From Tubulinosema ratisbonensis (taxonomy: Eukaryota > Microsporidia > Tubulinosematidae): DNA of 27,524 bases. The stretch is from positions 1 through 27,524 of the forward strand of contig RCSS01000189.1 of assembly GCA_004000155.1 (NCBI GenBank), given 5' to 3'. The notes under the pieces were generated by a model that saw nothing but the letters and a program-made list of their open reading frames with translations, was not told the origin of the DNA and did not search any database. The position numbers and the translations under genes are program-made. Positions 10,853 to 20,075 of the stretch are shown here, piece after piece; position 1 is the stretch's first letter; every line of letters begins with the position of its first letter.

Positions 10853-12247
10853 ATGTTAGTTTATTTGGTATGTTTCTTGTGTGCGCAAAGTAAATTAGAC
10901 TTAGATGAATGTAGGAGGATGATTGAAGAAAGAGTGAGACTAATTAAAAGCCAACCTAAAGAAAATACAGGTATCCCTTCTTCTCTTGATATGAAACCAA
11001 GTGCTGAAAAGACGGAATCTTCTGAATCTGTATCTTTACCTGATAAAAATGTCTCTTCTGATTTAGACACAATAATCTCAAATTATACTTCATTTTTTAA
11101 AGAAGAAAAAAGTTATTTTTGTGTTTTAGAAAACTATGATATCATCTTAATGAAATTATTTAAACGATTCAAGTCTAGGCAAAGTGGTTTAGTAGATATC
11201 ACCCTAAATCAATTAATTGACATGTTAATAAATCTAAGAAAGTTATTGAAAGACTATGAGTCTAAAACCCTAATGTCTCATTATACTGAAGAGGAAGTAA
11301 AAGAAACACTTAAATTTATCAGGAAAAAGATTCTTAAACAGGTTATGGATAAATATTGTATAAAAAACGCCAGTTCGGAGTTCAAAGAAACTTTTGAAAA
11401 ATCTTTGATAACTCTTTTGTTTGAACTAAAAACAGCATTCAATTCAAATGATAATAATTATTCTCAATGCATTAAAAAGATTGAAGATATGATTTGTGAA
11501 ATTGATAAGGAAAGTGGGCATGTTTATTTGAGTTACCGATCACCTTATCATGATAAACCTCAAGACTTACATGAAAAAGATTATAAGAATCAAATTGAAT
11601 TACTAAACAACGAAAATGAGAGAGTTAATCAAGAAAATTTGTATTTAAAAAGAGCAATCGACATTTATGAAAAAAATATTTTGGAATTACGTAAATCGAT
11701 TGATGATTTTGCAAAAGAATTAAGAAATAAAGATTTAGTGGTAGAAACCCTAAAAAATGAATTTTCTTCTGCTGAAAAAGAAATTTCTATTTTGAAAGAA
11801 GAAAAAGAAAAAAGTGACTTAATTTTAACACCAATGGAAGAATTTATCACTCAGTTTGATGAAATTAAAGAGAAATTGAAGAAAAAAGATGAAGAGATTA
11901 TAAAAACTCGTGAAGAAGTCATAGCATTGACAAAAGGAAATGAACAATTAAATGCACTTTTGTCGGATTCAGAGGAAAAAATAAAAATTACTTTACAAAA
12001 AACTGAAGAAGAAAATAAAAAAAGAATAAGTGAATTACTTGCACAATTAAGTCAAAGGGAAAAGGATCTTAATAATTTACAAAAGGAATTTGAATATTTC
12101 AAAGCTATTAATCCGCCTAAAAAAGAAACAAGTGAAGAAAAGGAGGGGCCTACTATTGTTTCTGTTGATAAAAATGAAGAATTATTAGCCAGTGAAAGGA
12201 AAAAAGAAGACAAAGAAGCTGTAAGTGAAGTTAATCCAAGTAATTAA
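10853..12247 (+). CDS. hypothetical secreted coiled-coil protein, 464 aa
   Basis: The family is not recognised. Residues 1-13 (MLVYLVCFLCAQS) form a short, strongly hydrophobic signal peptide. A Ser/Lys/Glu-rich linker (about 30-75) follows, then a helical region with several Cys (90-225) that may fold as a globular domain. Residues about 241-320 and 330-418 are a long heptad-like, Glu/Lys/Leu-rich coiled coil. The tail (421-464) is charged and low in complexity, with Pro-Pro at 421-422. Such a rod suggests dimerisation or a structural or adhesive role in the secretory route, spore wall or host interface, but nothing in the sequence fixes this. The start is supported by TAACC directly before the ATG and a TATA-like box. 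The frame is intact and its codon use resembles the other genes here. Similarity searches may return unrelated coiled coils by composition alone. Confidence 0.9.
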   Translation: MLVYLVCFLCAQSKLDLDECRRMIEERVRLIKSQPKENTGIPSSLDMKPSAEKTESSESVSLPDKNVSSDLDTIISNYTSFFKEEKSYFCVLENYDIILMKLFKRFKSRQSGLVDITLNQLIDMLINLRKLLKDYESKTLMSHYTEEEVKETLKFIRKKILKQVMDKYCIKNASSEFKETFEKSLITLLFELKTAFNSNDNNYSQCIKKIEDMICEIDKESGHVYLSYRSPYHDKPQDLHEKDYKNQIELLNNENERVNQENLYLKRAIDIYEKNILELRKSIDDFAKELRNKDLVVETLKNEFSSAEKEISILKEEKEKSDLILTPMEEFITQFDEIKEKLKKKDEEIIKTREEVIALTKGNEQLNALLSDSEEKIKITLQKTEEENKKRISELLAQLSQREKDLNNLQKEFEYFKAINPPKKETSEEKEGPTIVSVDKNEELLASERKKEDKEAVSEVNPSN

Positions 12248-14630
12248 TTTGATCATTAAAATGTGTTAAAAATTTATTTTTTTTCAAATTTACATCTAAT
12301 TAAGAAAAATATCTAAATGTTTATCGTTAAATATTTCAAATTCTAATAATAAGCCAGTTTACAACAAAAAAACTTGTTTTTATTGCTATTTTATAAACTA
12401 GCTTATTAAGTTTATTTCTGCCATGTGATTAACTTTCATTACTTGTTAAATTTTATTTTTAAAAATTATTTTTAACTCCTTTTTCCTTAAATGTTTCTTA
12501 CTTATATTTATTGTTATAAAATAATATATTTCCTTAATCTTAATGGTATTACTTAATCTTTTTAATTAAATTAAAAGTTTTACTGATTAGTCTGCTTTAA
12601 ATTTATTTTTTTATTAAAATAACATCTTTCCAAAAAAATATATTTTATCACATAAATATACTTTTATTAAAAAAATGTATTATAATTTTGATAAATAATT
12701 ATTTTATAAACAAAAATACATTATTTATTATAAATGAAGACTGTAAATATTTGATTTTCGACGTTTTTATCAATAATTTTAAAAATTAATGATTATTTTG
12801 TTATTTTAGAGAATTCTAATTATTTTGTTATCTTAAGAATAAGTAAAAGATAATAATAGTCTTAGTGAGTAGGTCGTACGATTTTGTTGTAAAGTAAATA
12901 TTTTGTTATTAATTATTTATTTATGGTTTTTATCTCTTTCTTCATTCATCTTGGCTGACAAAATAAAATAAACATTTGTTTTTTTTCTCGGTATTTTTAA
13001 ATTTAAGCATGTACCACGTGTAATCATTGTTTTTTATTTTTAGTATATTTTTAAAGATAATTAGATAGATGCTAAAATATTTAATTTCATAAAAAAATTT
13101 TACAAAAGAAAAATATTAATTTCTTTCTAATAAAATAACTATCTTAAGAAATTGTAATAATAAACATATGACTTGACATTAATTTGGTATTTAAAAAAAA
13201 TTGTAATGTAATATCGTATTTAAAAATATTTTGTTATTTTATTTGATAGTATTTCGCACAATTGTATGGTTTACTTTTTTTTTTGAATAGATCTGGAATG
13301 TATAAAATGAATAATTATAGACATTCTTCAAATGTTTTTTATTTTTAATATGCTATTATTATACAGCATATCAAAAATATTTTTGTTTGTAGGAAATAGT
13401 TTAGTTTTGAAGTTTAAAATTACAGAAAACTGGCATACAATCAATGAGTAAAATTCATTTAAATAACATTAATTAGATAATTTTTAATTGTTTCTTCATA
13501 AAATATATGAAATAAAGAATTTTAACAGCATTTTCGATGAAGAATTAAACTGTATTGAATAATTTAAAAAGCGAATAAGTTCTTGTCATATATCGAAGTA
13601 ATTAAATTTTTGAATTGAAATCGTTTATTTTTAAAACATCTATAGATAAGTTTTATCAAAATAAAATAAATTATGAAAAAATGACACCTTCATATATTCG
13701 TTCATAAAAAAGATTTTTAACTTATTTTAAAAGTTTCCACGTATATTAACAATGTAAATGAGTCAAATTATTTTATTTTAATCACCAAAACATTTTCTAT
13801 GAATTTCTTTAAAAATAATCTAAATACCTTTTAAATAAAAATTGGCTTCAAAAAAATATTGAAAGTTGTTATTAACATAATTATTATAATATATTTTGAT
13901 ATCTTTTTTAAAATTTATATAAGAGATTATAAAAATTTTTTAAAAATTATTTAAATCTCAAAGGCAATAAAAGATTTTTAACGTTATAATCTTTGTAAAA
14001 TAGTTTCTAAATAAAGATAATATAATTAAAGAATCTTTTAACAAATTATTACACTTAATATAAAATATTTTTAGACTAGCATTTTATATTCTAATTATTT
14101 TAATTGAATTGATCTATAAAAATTTATATTAATAGTAATTTTTGTTACCTTGAAAAAATTAGAATCAAAAGAACTTAATGTGAGTGATTTAATTGTTTTT
14201 AAAAACAACAGAATAGTGACTTTATGTAGAAAATGTAACATCATTTAATCCAATAATCTGTTATTTAGATATAAAATCATGTACAAATCATTTTTATATT
14301 CTTATTTTTAAAATATAATTTTTGGTTAGCTCTGAAATATCTAAGATAATAAAATACAAAGGATATTTGTAACAAAGTTTTTTGTCAAAATGAATATTTA
14401 GGGATATTATTGAACAGATTTTAAATTTTTGAAAAAGAATAACAATTTTTTTACTGTTTAAAGCCTGATTTGTCTGCAATTTTTTACTTAGATGTTTATA
14501 AATATTTATTGATACATTCTGTTGAAAAGCAAGGCTTCTAATAAATAAGCATGCTATCATTAAATCGTATTATTTAAATTATTTTTATCATTCTATATTT
14601 AGATAACAATATTATTTACTTTTTTCTTTT
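12248..14630. other. 2.4-kb AT-rich stretch without a supported gene
   Basis: Only short frames occur. An 88-codon minus-strand frame at 14294-14560 has no start-proximal CC motif and no recognisable domain, so it is not called. A small hairpin is ATATGCT/AGCATAT at 13348-13371 with a 10-base loop. ATTATTTTGTTAT occurs twice about 25 bases apart near 12790-12830. No transposon motif or tRNA was recognised. Confidence 0.5.
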
Positions 14631-14638
14631 TAAGCCAT

Positions 14639-15385
14639 ATGAGTGATGTTGAAAAAACTCTTAATCTTAAGAGAAATATGTACATGCTTAATAGATTAAG
14701 AAAGAGAAGAAAATTCAAGAAAAAATATGGATTATTTAAAAAATTTATCTTCAAATTCAAAAAAAGGAATTGGAATTCCTATTTAAACAATATAAAATAT
14801 ATCGAATACTTTGTATCACTTCTTCCATTTTTTTATTGTATCTTTACATTCTTTTGCCTGCTTCCGTTAGAAAAAAATATTGACTTTTTTGTAGTTCTAT
14901 CTCATTTTGGACTAAGTCTTGTGGTTTTTATCTACAAAATACTATTCTTATCTTTTAATTTTGAAAAAGATTTTGAATCTGTTTTTATATTTATTATGCT
15001 TGTAGGATTAGGATTATGTCCTTTATCATTTATACATTACTTATTTGTACATGTGCATCCGAACGAATGGGTTTTTTGTTTAAGCATATTAATTTTTGTT
15101 ATTATTTACTGCTTATCAATTATATGTGTTATTTTCGAAAATTTTTTTGTTATCATATGCATTTTAATTGTTTTACATATACACAATTCAATCTATTTTT
15201 CTATGTTCGGTATGATTACCGTTATTTTTCTAGTAATTTCCGTAGGTTTTAGTGCACTTTTCAGTGTTATCTTTGACGATTTTATGTTTAATTTACAGAT
15301 TTTATTTTATTTTAATACATGTGTTTATTATTACTTTTTGCTAGACCAAAAATTTTACAAAATTATAAATTATATTTACGCTTAA
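14639..15385 (+). CDS. hypothetical polytopic membrane protein, 248 aa
   Basis: The family is not recognised. The first 45 residues are very basic (Lys/Arg-rich, 11-43) with no signal peptide, which by the positive-inside rule puts the N-terminus in the cytosol. From residue about 53 on, the protein is almost continuously hydrophobic, with about six or seven membrane-spanning segments near 53-77, 82-105, 112-138, 143-180 (one or two), 186-212 and 218-236. The short loops carry few charges; HVHPNEW (138-144) is the most distinctive. It could be a transporter or an ER membrane enzyme subunit, but no motif decides this. The start follows GCC (14634-14636) two bases before the ATG, weaker than the TAACC of other genes. 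AATAAA at 15391-15396, six bases after the stop, is a likely polyadenylation signal. The frame is much longer than expected by chance, although T-rich DNA can produce hydrophobic frames. Confidence 0.75.
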   Translation: MSDVEKTLNLKRNMYMLNRLRKRRKFKKKYGLFKKFIFKFKKRNWNSYLNNIKYIEYFVSLLPFFYCIFTFFCLLPLEKNIDFFVVLSHFGLSLVVFIYKILFLSFNFEKDFESVFIFIMLVGLGLCPLSFIHYLFVHVHPNEWVFCLSILIFVIIYCLSIICVIFENFFVIICILIVLHIHNSIYFSMFGMITVIFLVISVGFSALFSVIFDDFMFNLQILFYFNTCVYYYFLLDQKFYKIINYIYA

Positions 15386-15396
15386 AATTAAATAAA

Positions 15397-15775
15397 TTTT
15401 TAGCAAACTCTACAGATCACTTTTATTAGAAAAGAAAAATCATAAATTGTCTGTGTTGATTTTATCTAATTTAAGGTTATTTGTGGTTTTTATTTTTTTA
15501 ATACATTTAATCTTTGTTCGTGTCTCGAATTACTTTTTAATCAAAAAACAAACATTTTCTAGCGCATAAAATTTTTGTGTGAGAATTTATAAAGACAACA
15601 TGACAGAATTACTTGTATTTAATAACCAAAAAAGTAGAATTATACGATATGAATGCCAACATAATATAACTAAATTTTGAGGATTGAGAGTCTTAGTTAA
15701 AATAAATAAAAAAGAGTTATTTTAAATTTCTTTATTTTAAACTTTTTTTGTAAGCAAAATATAGGATCTCGATAT
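15397..15775. other. AT-rich spacer before MULE remains
   Basis: No gene is seen. The stretch carries no recognised motif other than the AATAAA of the preceding gene at its left edge. Confidence 0.45.
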
Positions 15776-15984
15776 AAAGATCCCAAACAAAATATTTTTT
15801 TGTAACATAAAAAAATTTGTATTTCCCAAAATAATACATTTGCTAAAGTCTCAAAAAGATTGTTTCCAGATAATTTATAATGATTTTATATATGAAAAAA
15901 ACGAATATTAAATAATTTACAGGAATAGAGATGTATTACAAAGAATTATTTTGCTAAAGAAACTAGTTGTTTTAAAATAAGGCT

Positions 15985-17165
15985 AGAATTAAACTCGTTT
16001 GTAGTCGTACCTGAACATAACCATTCTTTTTAGCATAAAGAATCTACGAAAAGTATATCTATAGATAAAATGAAGAAGCTGATGAGAATAACCAACGAAT
16101 CTCAACGATCTATAGTCCATAGTATAATAAGAGGGGTGTGTGCTAACATTGTAGAAGCTCAGAGTAATTTTGACCTCATTTATAGGATGTTAGATATCAT
16201 AGGACTAACCAAATAAACCCTAAATATGACAAATATTAAAATACAACATCGGGGGAAAAATTATTTAAAAATGCAATTTTACAATACAGACTTGATAATT
16301 ATAACTAATATTTTATAGACGAAAATATTTGATTTTTATTCTTTGGACATGGCGTAAAGATTCGTGTTTTTAGAGCTTTTTCAGTGACGAAATGTTTAAA
16401 ATGATTACAAATCTATTTTATTTCTTTATATAATTAGCTTAATTGAAAATTTTTATGTATTTCTGTCCTCTTTGCAGTCTTAAAAAATAAAAAAAGAGAA
16501 ACTTATGAAAATCTATTTACTTTATTAATTTGATGATTAGAGAATTATGTCCTAAGGTTATAAAGACAGATCTTGAGCTTGCATCTATACAAGCACTTCA
16601 AAAAATCTATCCTGAAACAATTATTTCTGGATGTCAGTTCAATATTAGGCAAGCTTTGTTGAGAAAAGTAACTGACTTTGGTTTAAAGCATAATTATCAG
16701 ACATCTCAAGTGCTGAAAAAATTTGTTAAAACTTTGTTGTGTTTACCATATGTTAAATACGATTGAATTTTAACCAATTTTAATGGTAAAAGAAGCTGCA
16801 AAGATTTCCAGTTAAATTGATACTTCGTTATGACTAGTTTGTAAACAATTACATTGGTGATCCTGGTCGTGCACAATTTCTCTCAAATATTTGGCATTGT
16901 AGCTTCTTTCTAAACAGTGACATCCCGCGTACTACCAACGCCATTGAGGGGTGTCATAATATTTTTGTCTCTATTTTTGGTCCTCTATATATAGTTTTCC
17001 TCTTTTAATCAAAATCTACGAGATGAAGAATACACTATAAGAAAAAAAGGCTGAAATAGACTTAAATTGTATCTTTGAGAGAAATAAGGAATATCTAGAG
17101 CTTGAAGTAGAGCTTAAAGAATTTTCAGAAATAAAAGAGGTGAACTACGGGGTAGAATTTGTGTT
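15985..17165 (+). pseudogene. MULE-family transposase, fragmented by stops and frameshifts
   Basis: MULE transposases cut and move Mutator-like elements through a DDE domain. Pieces in family order are visible. VVPEHNHSF, the HNH end of the N-terminal zinc-binding region, is near 16001-16030. NESQRSIVHSIIRGV is near 16094. A doubtful first catalytic Asp is at 16346-16348. KKRETYENLFTLL is near 16493. An open stretch at 16530-16766 holds KTDLELASIQAL, whose Asp at 16569-16571 matches the second catalytic position, and GCQFNIRQALLRK, where the usual His after GCxF is Asn. After stops and shifts come NNYIGDPGRAQF (near 16846) and DIPRTTNAIEGCHNIF, with the expected catalytic Glu at 16946-16948. 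A Glu-rich tail ends near 17165. At least five breaks make it non-functional. The 78-codon open piece is not a gene of its own. Confidence 0.85.
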
Positions 17166-17252
17166 TGATCTAGTATCGTTTATTTTTGTTTGATTTGGTT
17201 TGATTAATTAAATAAAACTTATATTTATTTAATATCAATATAAAGTAGCACA

Positions 17253-17326
17253 GTGAAAAGATCCCAAATTTTGATTAGTCAGTTTTATACAAAAAATTGA
17301 CCAATCAAAATTTGGGATCTTTTCAC
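17253..17326. repeat. 29-bp inverted repeat with 16-bp loop
   Basis: The left arm 17253-17281 and right arm 17298-17326 are reverse complements except at one base (GATTAGTCA against GATTGGTCA). Each arm contains AAAAGATCCCAAATTTTG. It stands out as the best preserved structure in the window and lies just downstream of the MULE transposase remains. It may be the terminal fold of that element or a separate small foldback element. It could also act as a hairpin in RNA, but it lacks the short stem and T-run of a terminator. Confidence 0.9.
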
Positions 17327-17828
17327 CGTAACCCTATTTTCAATTCTTTATTAGAATTAAATTATGTTTTTTCGTATTGAAATATATAACATAACGAGAA
17401 ATGAAAAAATTGTGAAAATTTTTTATTAATAGCGTATTTTTTCTTTTATTATCAATCTTGTTCTTAATTCATTTCAAAAATTTTTTACTGTTCTAAATAA
17501 TTTACTTGGCTATTTTTAGATTTTAGTTTCCCAAGGGGTAAATTCTTATAGAAAGTGTAAATTTTTATGGGTCTAAATAATAAGTATCAAGAAACAGTAA
17601 AGGACAGGTATTAAGTATTTTACAATAAATATAAATATAACTCAAGTAAACTCATATTTAAAAGGGTTTAAACGCTTTAAGTAGGGGGCTTATGTGACGA
17701 AACGATAAGATTCAAAAACACATCAAAAAAATCAAGAGGATATACTTGTAGTAAAAGACTTACTGAGGAAGTTACACAATTGCAATTATACTATTGTCAT
17801 CGAGGCAAAACAGAATAAATAATATTAT
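17327..17828. other. AT-rich stretch with possible element fossil
   Basis: No intact gene is present. From about 17680 the G+C content rises slightly and short readable frames appear on the + strand, leading into the repeat copy at 17829. They may belong to the same decayed element, but no motif is recognised. Confidence 0.4.
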
Positions 17829-18045
17829 AATCAAAGCTTTCGACAAGATAGAGTTAGGCAATCATAAAGTATACATGAGCGGTCTTAGTGGGTTCAATGA
17901 TCGTAGCATTTTGAGCTGCGCCTATTATGTAGAAAAATATTGTCCCATAAATATCTTGTTAAATGAGTATCTTATATAATATCTAAAAGGCATAAGAATA
18001 AACCTTCTTATGGTCTTACAATCCATGAGTAACAAAAAAATCTGC
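17829..18045 (+). repeat. copy 1 of a three-copy degenerate element family
   Basis: This segment aligns with 24098-24315 over its whole length and with 23650-23820 over most of it, all on the + strand. Conserved bases include AAAGC near the start, TTAGGCA, GTGGGTT, TTGAGCT, TATTATGTAGAAA and CAACAAAAAAA-like ends. Copy 1 keeps the longest coding-like frame (17826-17979), reading IKAFDKIELGNHKVYMSG then LSGFNDRSILSCAYYVEKY. That frame has no ATG and is followed by a shift. The shared peptide pattern G[LF]SG[FY]xxxSILS across copies 1 and 2, with GFSRxxxxSILS in copy 3, implies a once-coding, mobile or duplicated sequence. The family was not recognised. Confidence 0.65.
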
Positions 18046-18239
18046 TTCTTGAGAATTTATTGGGGTGCAACAATAGATAAAATGAGAGTATAAAAGCCTT
18101 AGAAAGTCAGTAAAATTCCATATATTGGTTCTAAGATGCAGATACCTCAATATTATTTAATATGCATCTATTTAAAAATACTTAAAAATATTGTGTCAGT
18201 TTTTAAATATAAAAGCAACACAAATCTATTCAATTTGAT

Positions 18240-18500
18240 ACAAACATAAAATTTTTTAAAATTATACAAGAATTATTAAAAATTAAAAGACTTGGAAAAA
18301 AAAAGTCCATGAAAGAATTTAAAATTTTATTAGGATATCAACAAAAATGGATTTATATGATACGAGATGTTTTAATATGGTACAAAAATTTGCAGGGATG
18401 ATTTAATAGCTTATATAGGTAGATGCCATAACCGAGATGTCAATTATTTTTACTTTTTAACTCAAAGACATACATATTGATGCAGGTGATTTAAAAGTAT
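18240..18500 (+). pseudogene. possible retroelement polymerase fossil (weak)
   Basis: A stop-free stretch reads KSMKEFKILLGYQQKWIYMI. This resembles the connection after the Ty3/gypsy reverse transcriptase, where the usual pattern is elxxfLGlxnxyRxfI. Continuing fragments (EIKAEIFNI near 18510) would fit the position of the RNase H tether. No YxDD box or integrase is visible and the resemblance is by eye only. The fragment may be joined to the repeat copy at 17829-18045, which lies on the same strand. Confidence 0.25.
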
Positions 18501-20060
18501 AGTGAAATTAAGGCTGAGATATTTAACATTATGGTGTAGATGAATAAGAATATTTCAAAACCAATGAAATAGATTTGTAATTATTTAATTCAGATAACTT
18601 AAGTAGAAATAAAATTCTCCTGAAGAATAAAGAGACCGAGAATGGTATTTGAACAGCATTTAATAAAACTTTTTTAAATTTGATAAAATGAAAAAAATTT
18701 ATACTATTATTGCATTGTATTGCTTTACATGTAACTTAAATATTTCGGAAAATATTTATTTTTTTTTGTTCAGATTTTTTGAAAAAATACTGACATAGAA
18801 TAAAATTATAAATTACCTCAAGTAATTTAAAGTTATTTATGTTTCTGCATTTTCAAAAAAAAGGGTATAACAAAAGATTTTTAAAAAAGCTATTTGATTT
18901 TTTAATTTAATGTTTTTGGTATTTAATTTGTAATCAAAATATTCATAAAAACAAGAACGATGTAATGCATAAATACATTTAAGAAAAAATTTTTCTCCTA
19001 AAAACAAAAAATTTTTTAGCTTTAGAAGTAAGCAAAAACTTAAAATATATTTTATATAACTCTAAATATTCTTTATTTCTATACTTTTAACTTTAATCCT
19101 GGTTGTCTGAAGATTTTCGTTTGTTATTTTACAAGTTTTTTTCACTAATTTAATTGATTAAAGATACTTAATAAACAAAAATGCGATGTTTACGTTTAAA
19201 TCTGCTGCATTTTAACTAAATTTTAAATAAATTTTTAGTTAAGTAATTNTCAATAAACCTTTTATTATAAGCCTTTATGTAACTTTTCAAGCGTAAGGTG
19301 TTTGGATTACTTAGATTATTTAAATACAAATTAATATTTGAAGATGTCATTTAAACACTTTTAGTTTAACAAATCCAACAAAATCAAAGCTTACGTTTCA
19401 TAATCAACTTTTTTTGTATCAATTAGAAATAAAATACATTTATGGCGTGGTCGGAGTACGTTTTTTATGTAGATACATTAAATACAATGAGGATACCTTA
19501 TTCTCGGTACTAGGATTATTTAAATTGTTTTTAAAAAAATATTTACCTATTATACATTATAAAATTTTTTTTATATCTGTGTGGTCTCCCAGCAGATATG
19601 TGAATAAAAAAATGAAAGTTTGTACGACAACATTATTATATCGAATTGTATCGATCTTTAAAATTAACAAACATTTTATTTTATTTTTTTGAATGATATA
19701 TATGTTTGACAAATTAAAATAACAAAGAATAGGAATTATATTTTGTGTTAATTATCTTATAAAATTTAGTAAATAGATTACTTTCTTTTTTTCTTGTTTG
19801 CAAATGCTTGGTTTATTAAAAATTAATAAAAAAGATTTACTTCTTTAATTTTTCCAAGAATTACTGTTAGCCAGTATTTTAGCATCATAAACATTGAATA
19901 TTTATATAACAATTCCTTAACTTGTATCCTCTTTTTGTAATTATTAATTTTGGCATTTTATGCTTTCTTTAAATCCTACAAACATCCGAAAATGATAAAA
20001 TAAATCAAAAACGTAAGCATTTGAGGATAAGTTCATCAAACATATGAGATTAAAATTAAA
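18501..20060. other. AT-rich stretch without a supported gene
   Basis: A 92-codon frame at 19414-19692 lacks an ATG start, has no recognised motif and is rejected as a gene, although 19430-19660 is slightly less AT-rich than its surroundings and could be an old coding fossil. One ambiguous base (n) is at 19249. No RNA gene or transposon motif was recognised. Confidence 0.5.
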
Positions 20061-20065
20061 AATTT

Positions 20066-20070
20066 TAACC
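20066..20070 (+). promoter_or_regulatory. TAACC start-proximal motif
   Basis: AATTTTAACC ends five bases before the ATG at 20076. The same AATTT...TAACC arrangement precedes the gene at 10853, and TAACCC precedes the gene at 1222. Confidence 0.5.
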
Positions 20071-20075
20071 TCTAA

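Larger units (their letters stand above)
15776..17326 (+). mobile_element. remains of a MULE (Mutator-like) transposon
   Basis: The decayed transposase at about 15985-17165 identifies the element. The proposed ends are less certain. AAAGATCCCAAA at 15776-15787 recurs inverted in the right arm of the palindrome at 17253-17326, which would give a short terminal repeat pair bracketing the transposase. The match covers only 12 bases, and no 9-bp target duplication was recognised, so the boundaries are provisional. Confidence 0.45.

Noticed and set aside
14294..14560. 88-codon frame on the minus strand, divergent from the membrane protein gene
   Set aside because: It has no CC motif before its ATG, no recognisable domain and an unremarkable Lys/Ile/Leu composition; such frames are plausible by chance in this window.
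17794..17979. 61-codon frame that could look like a small gene
   Set aside because: It begins at TTG and its body belongs to repeat copy 1, whose related copies are interrupted by stops.
19414..19692. 92-codon frame on the plus strand
   Set aside because: It begins at TTG, not ATG, lacks any start-proximal motif and resembles no family; at most it is a coding fossil.
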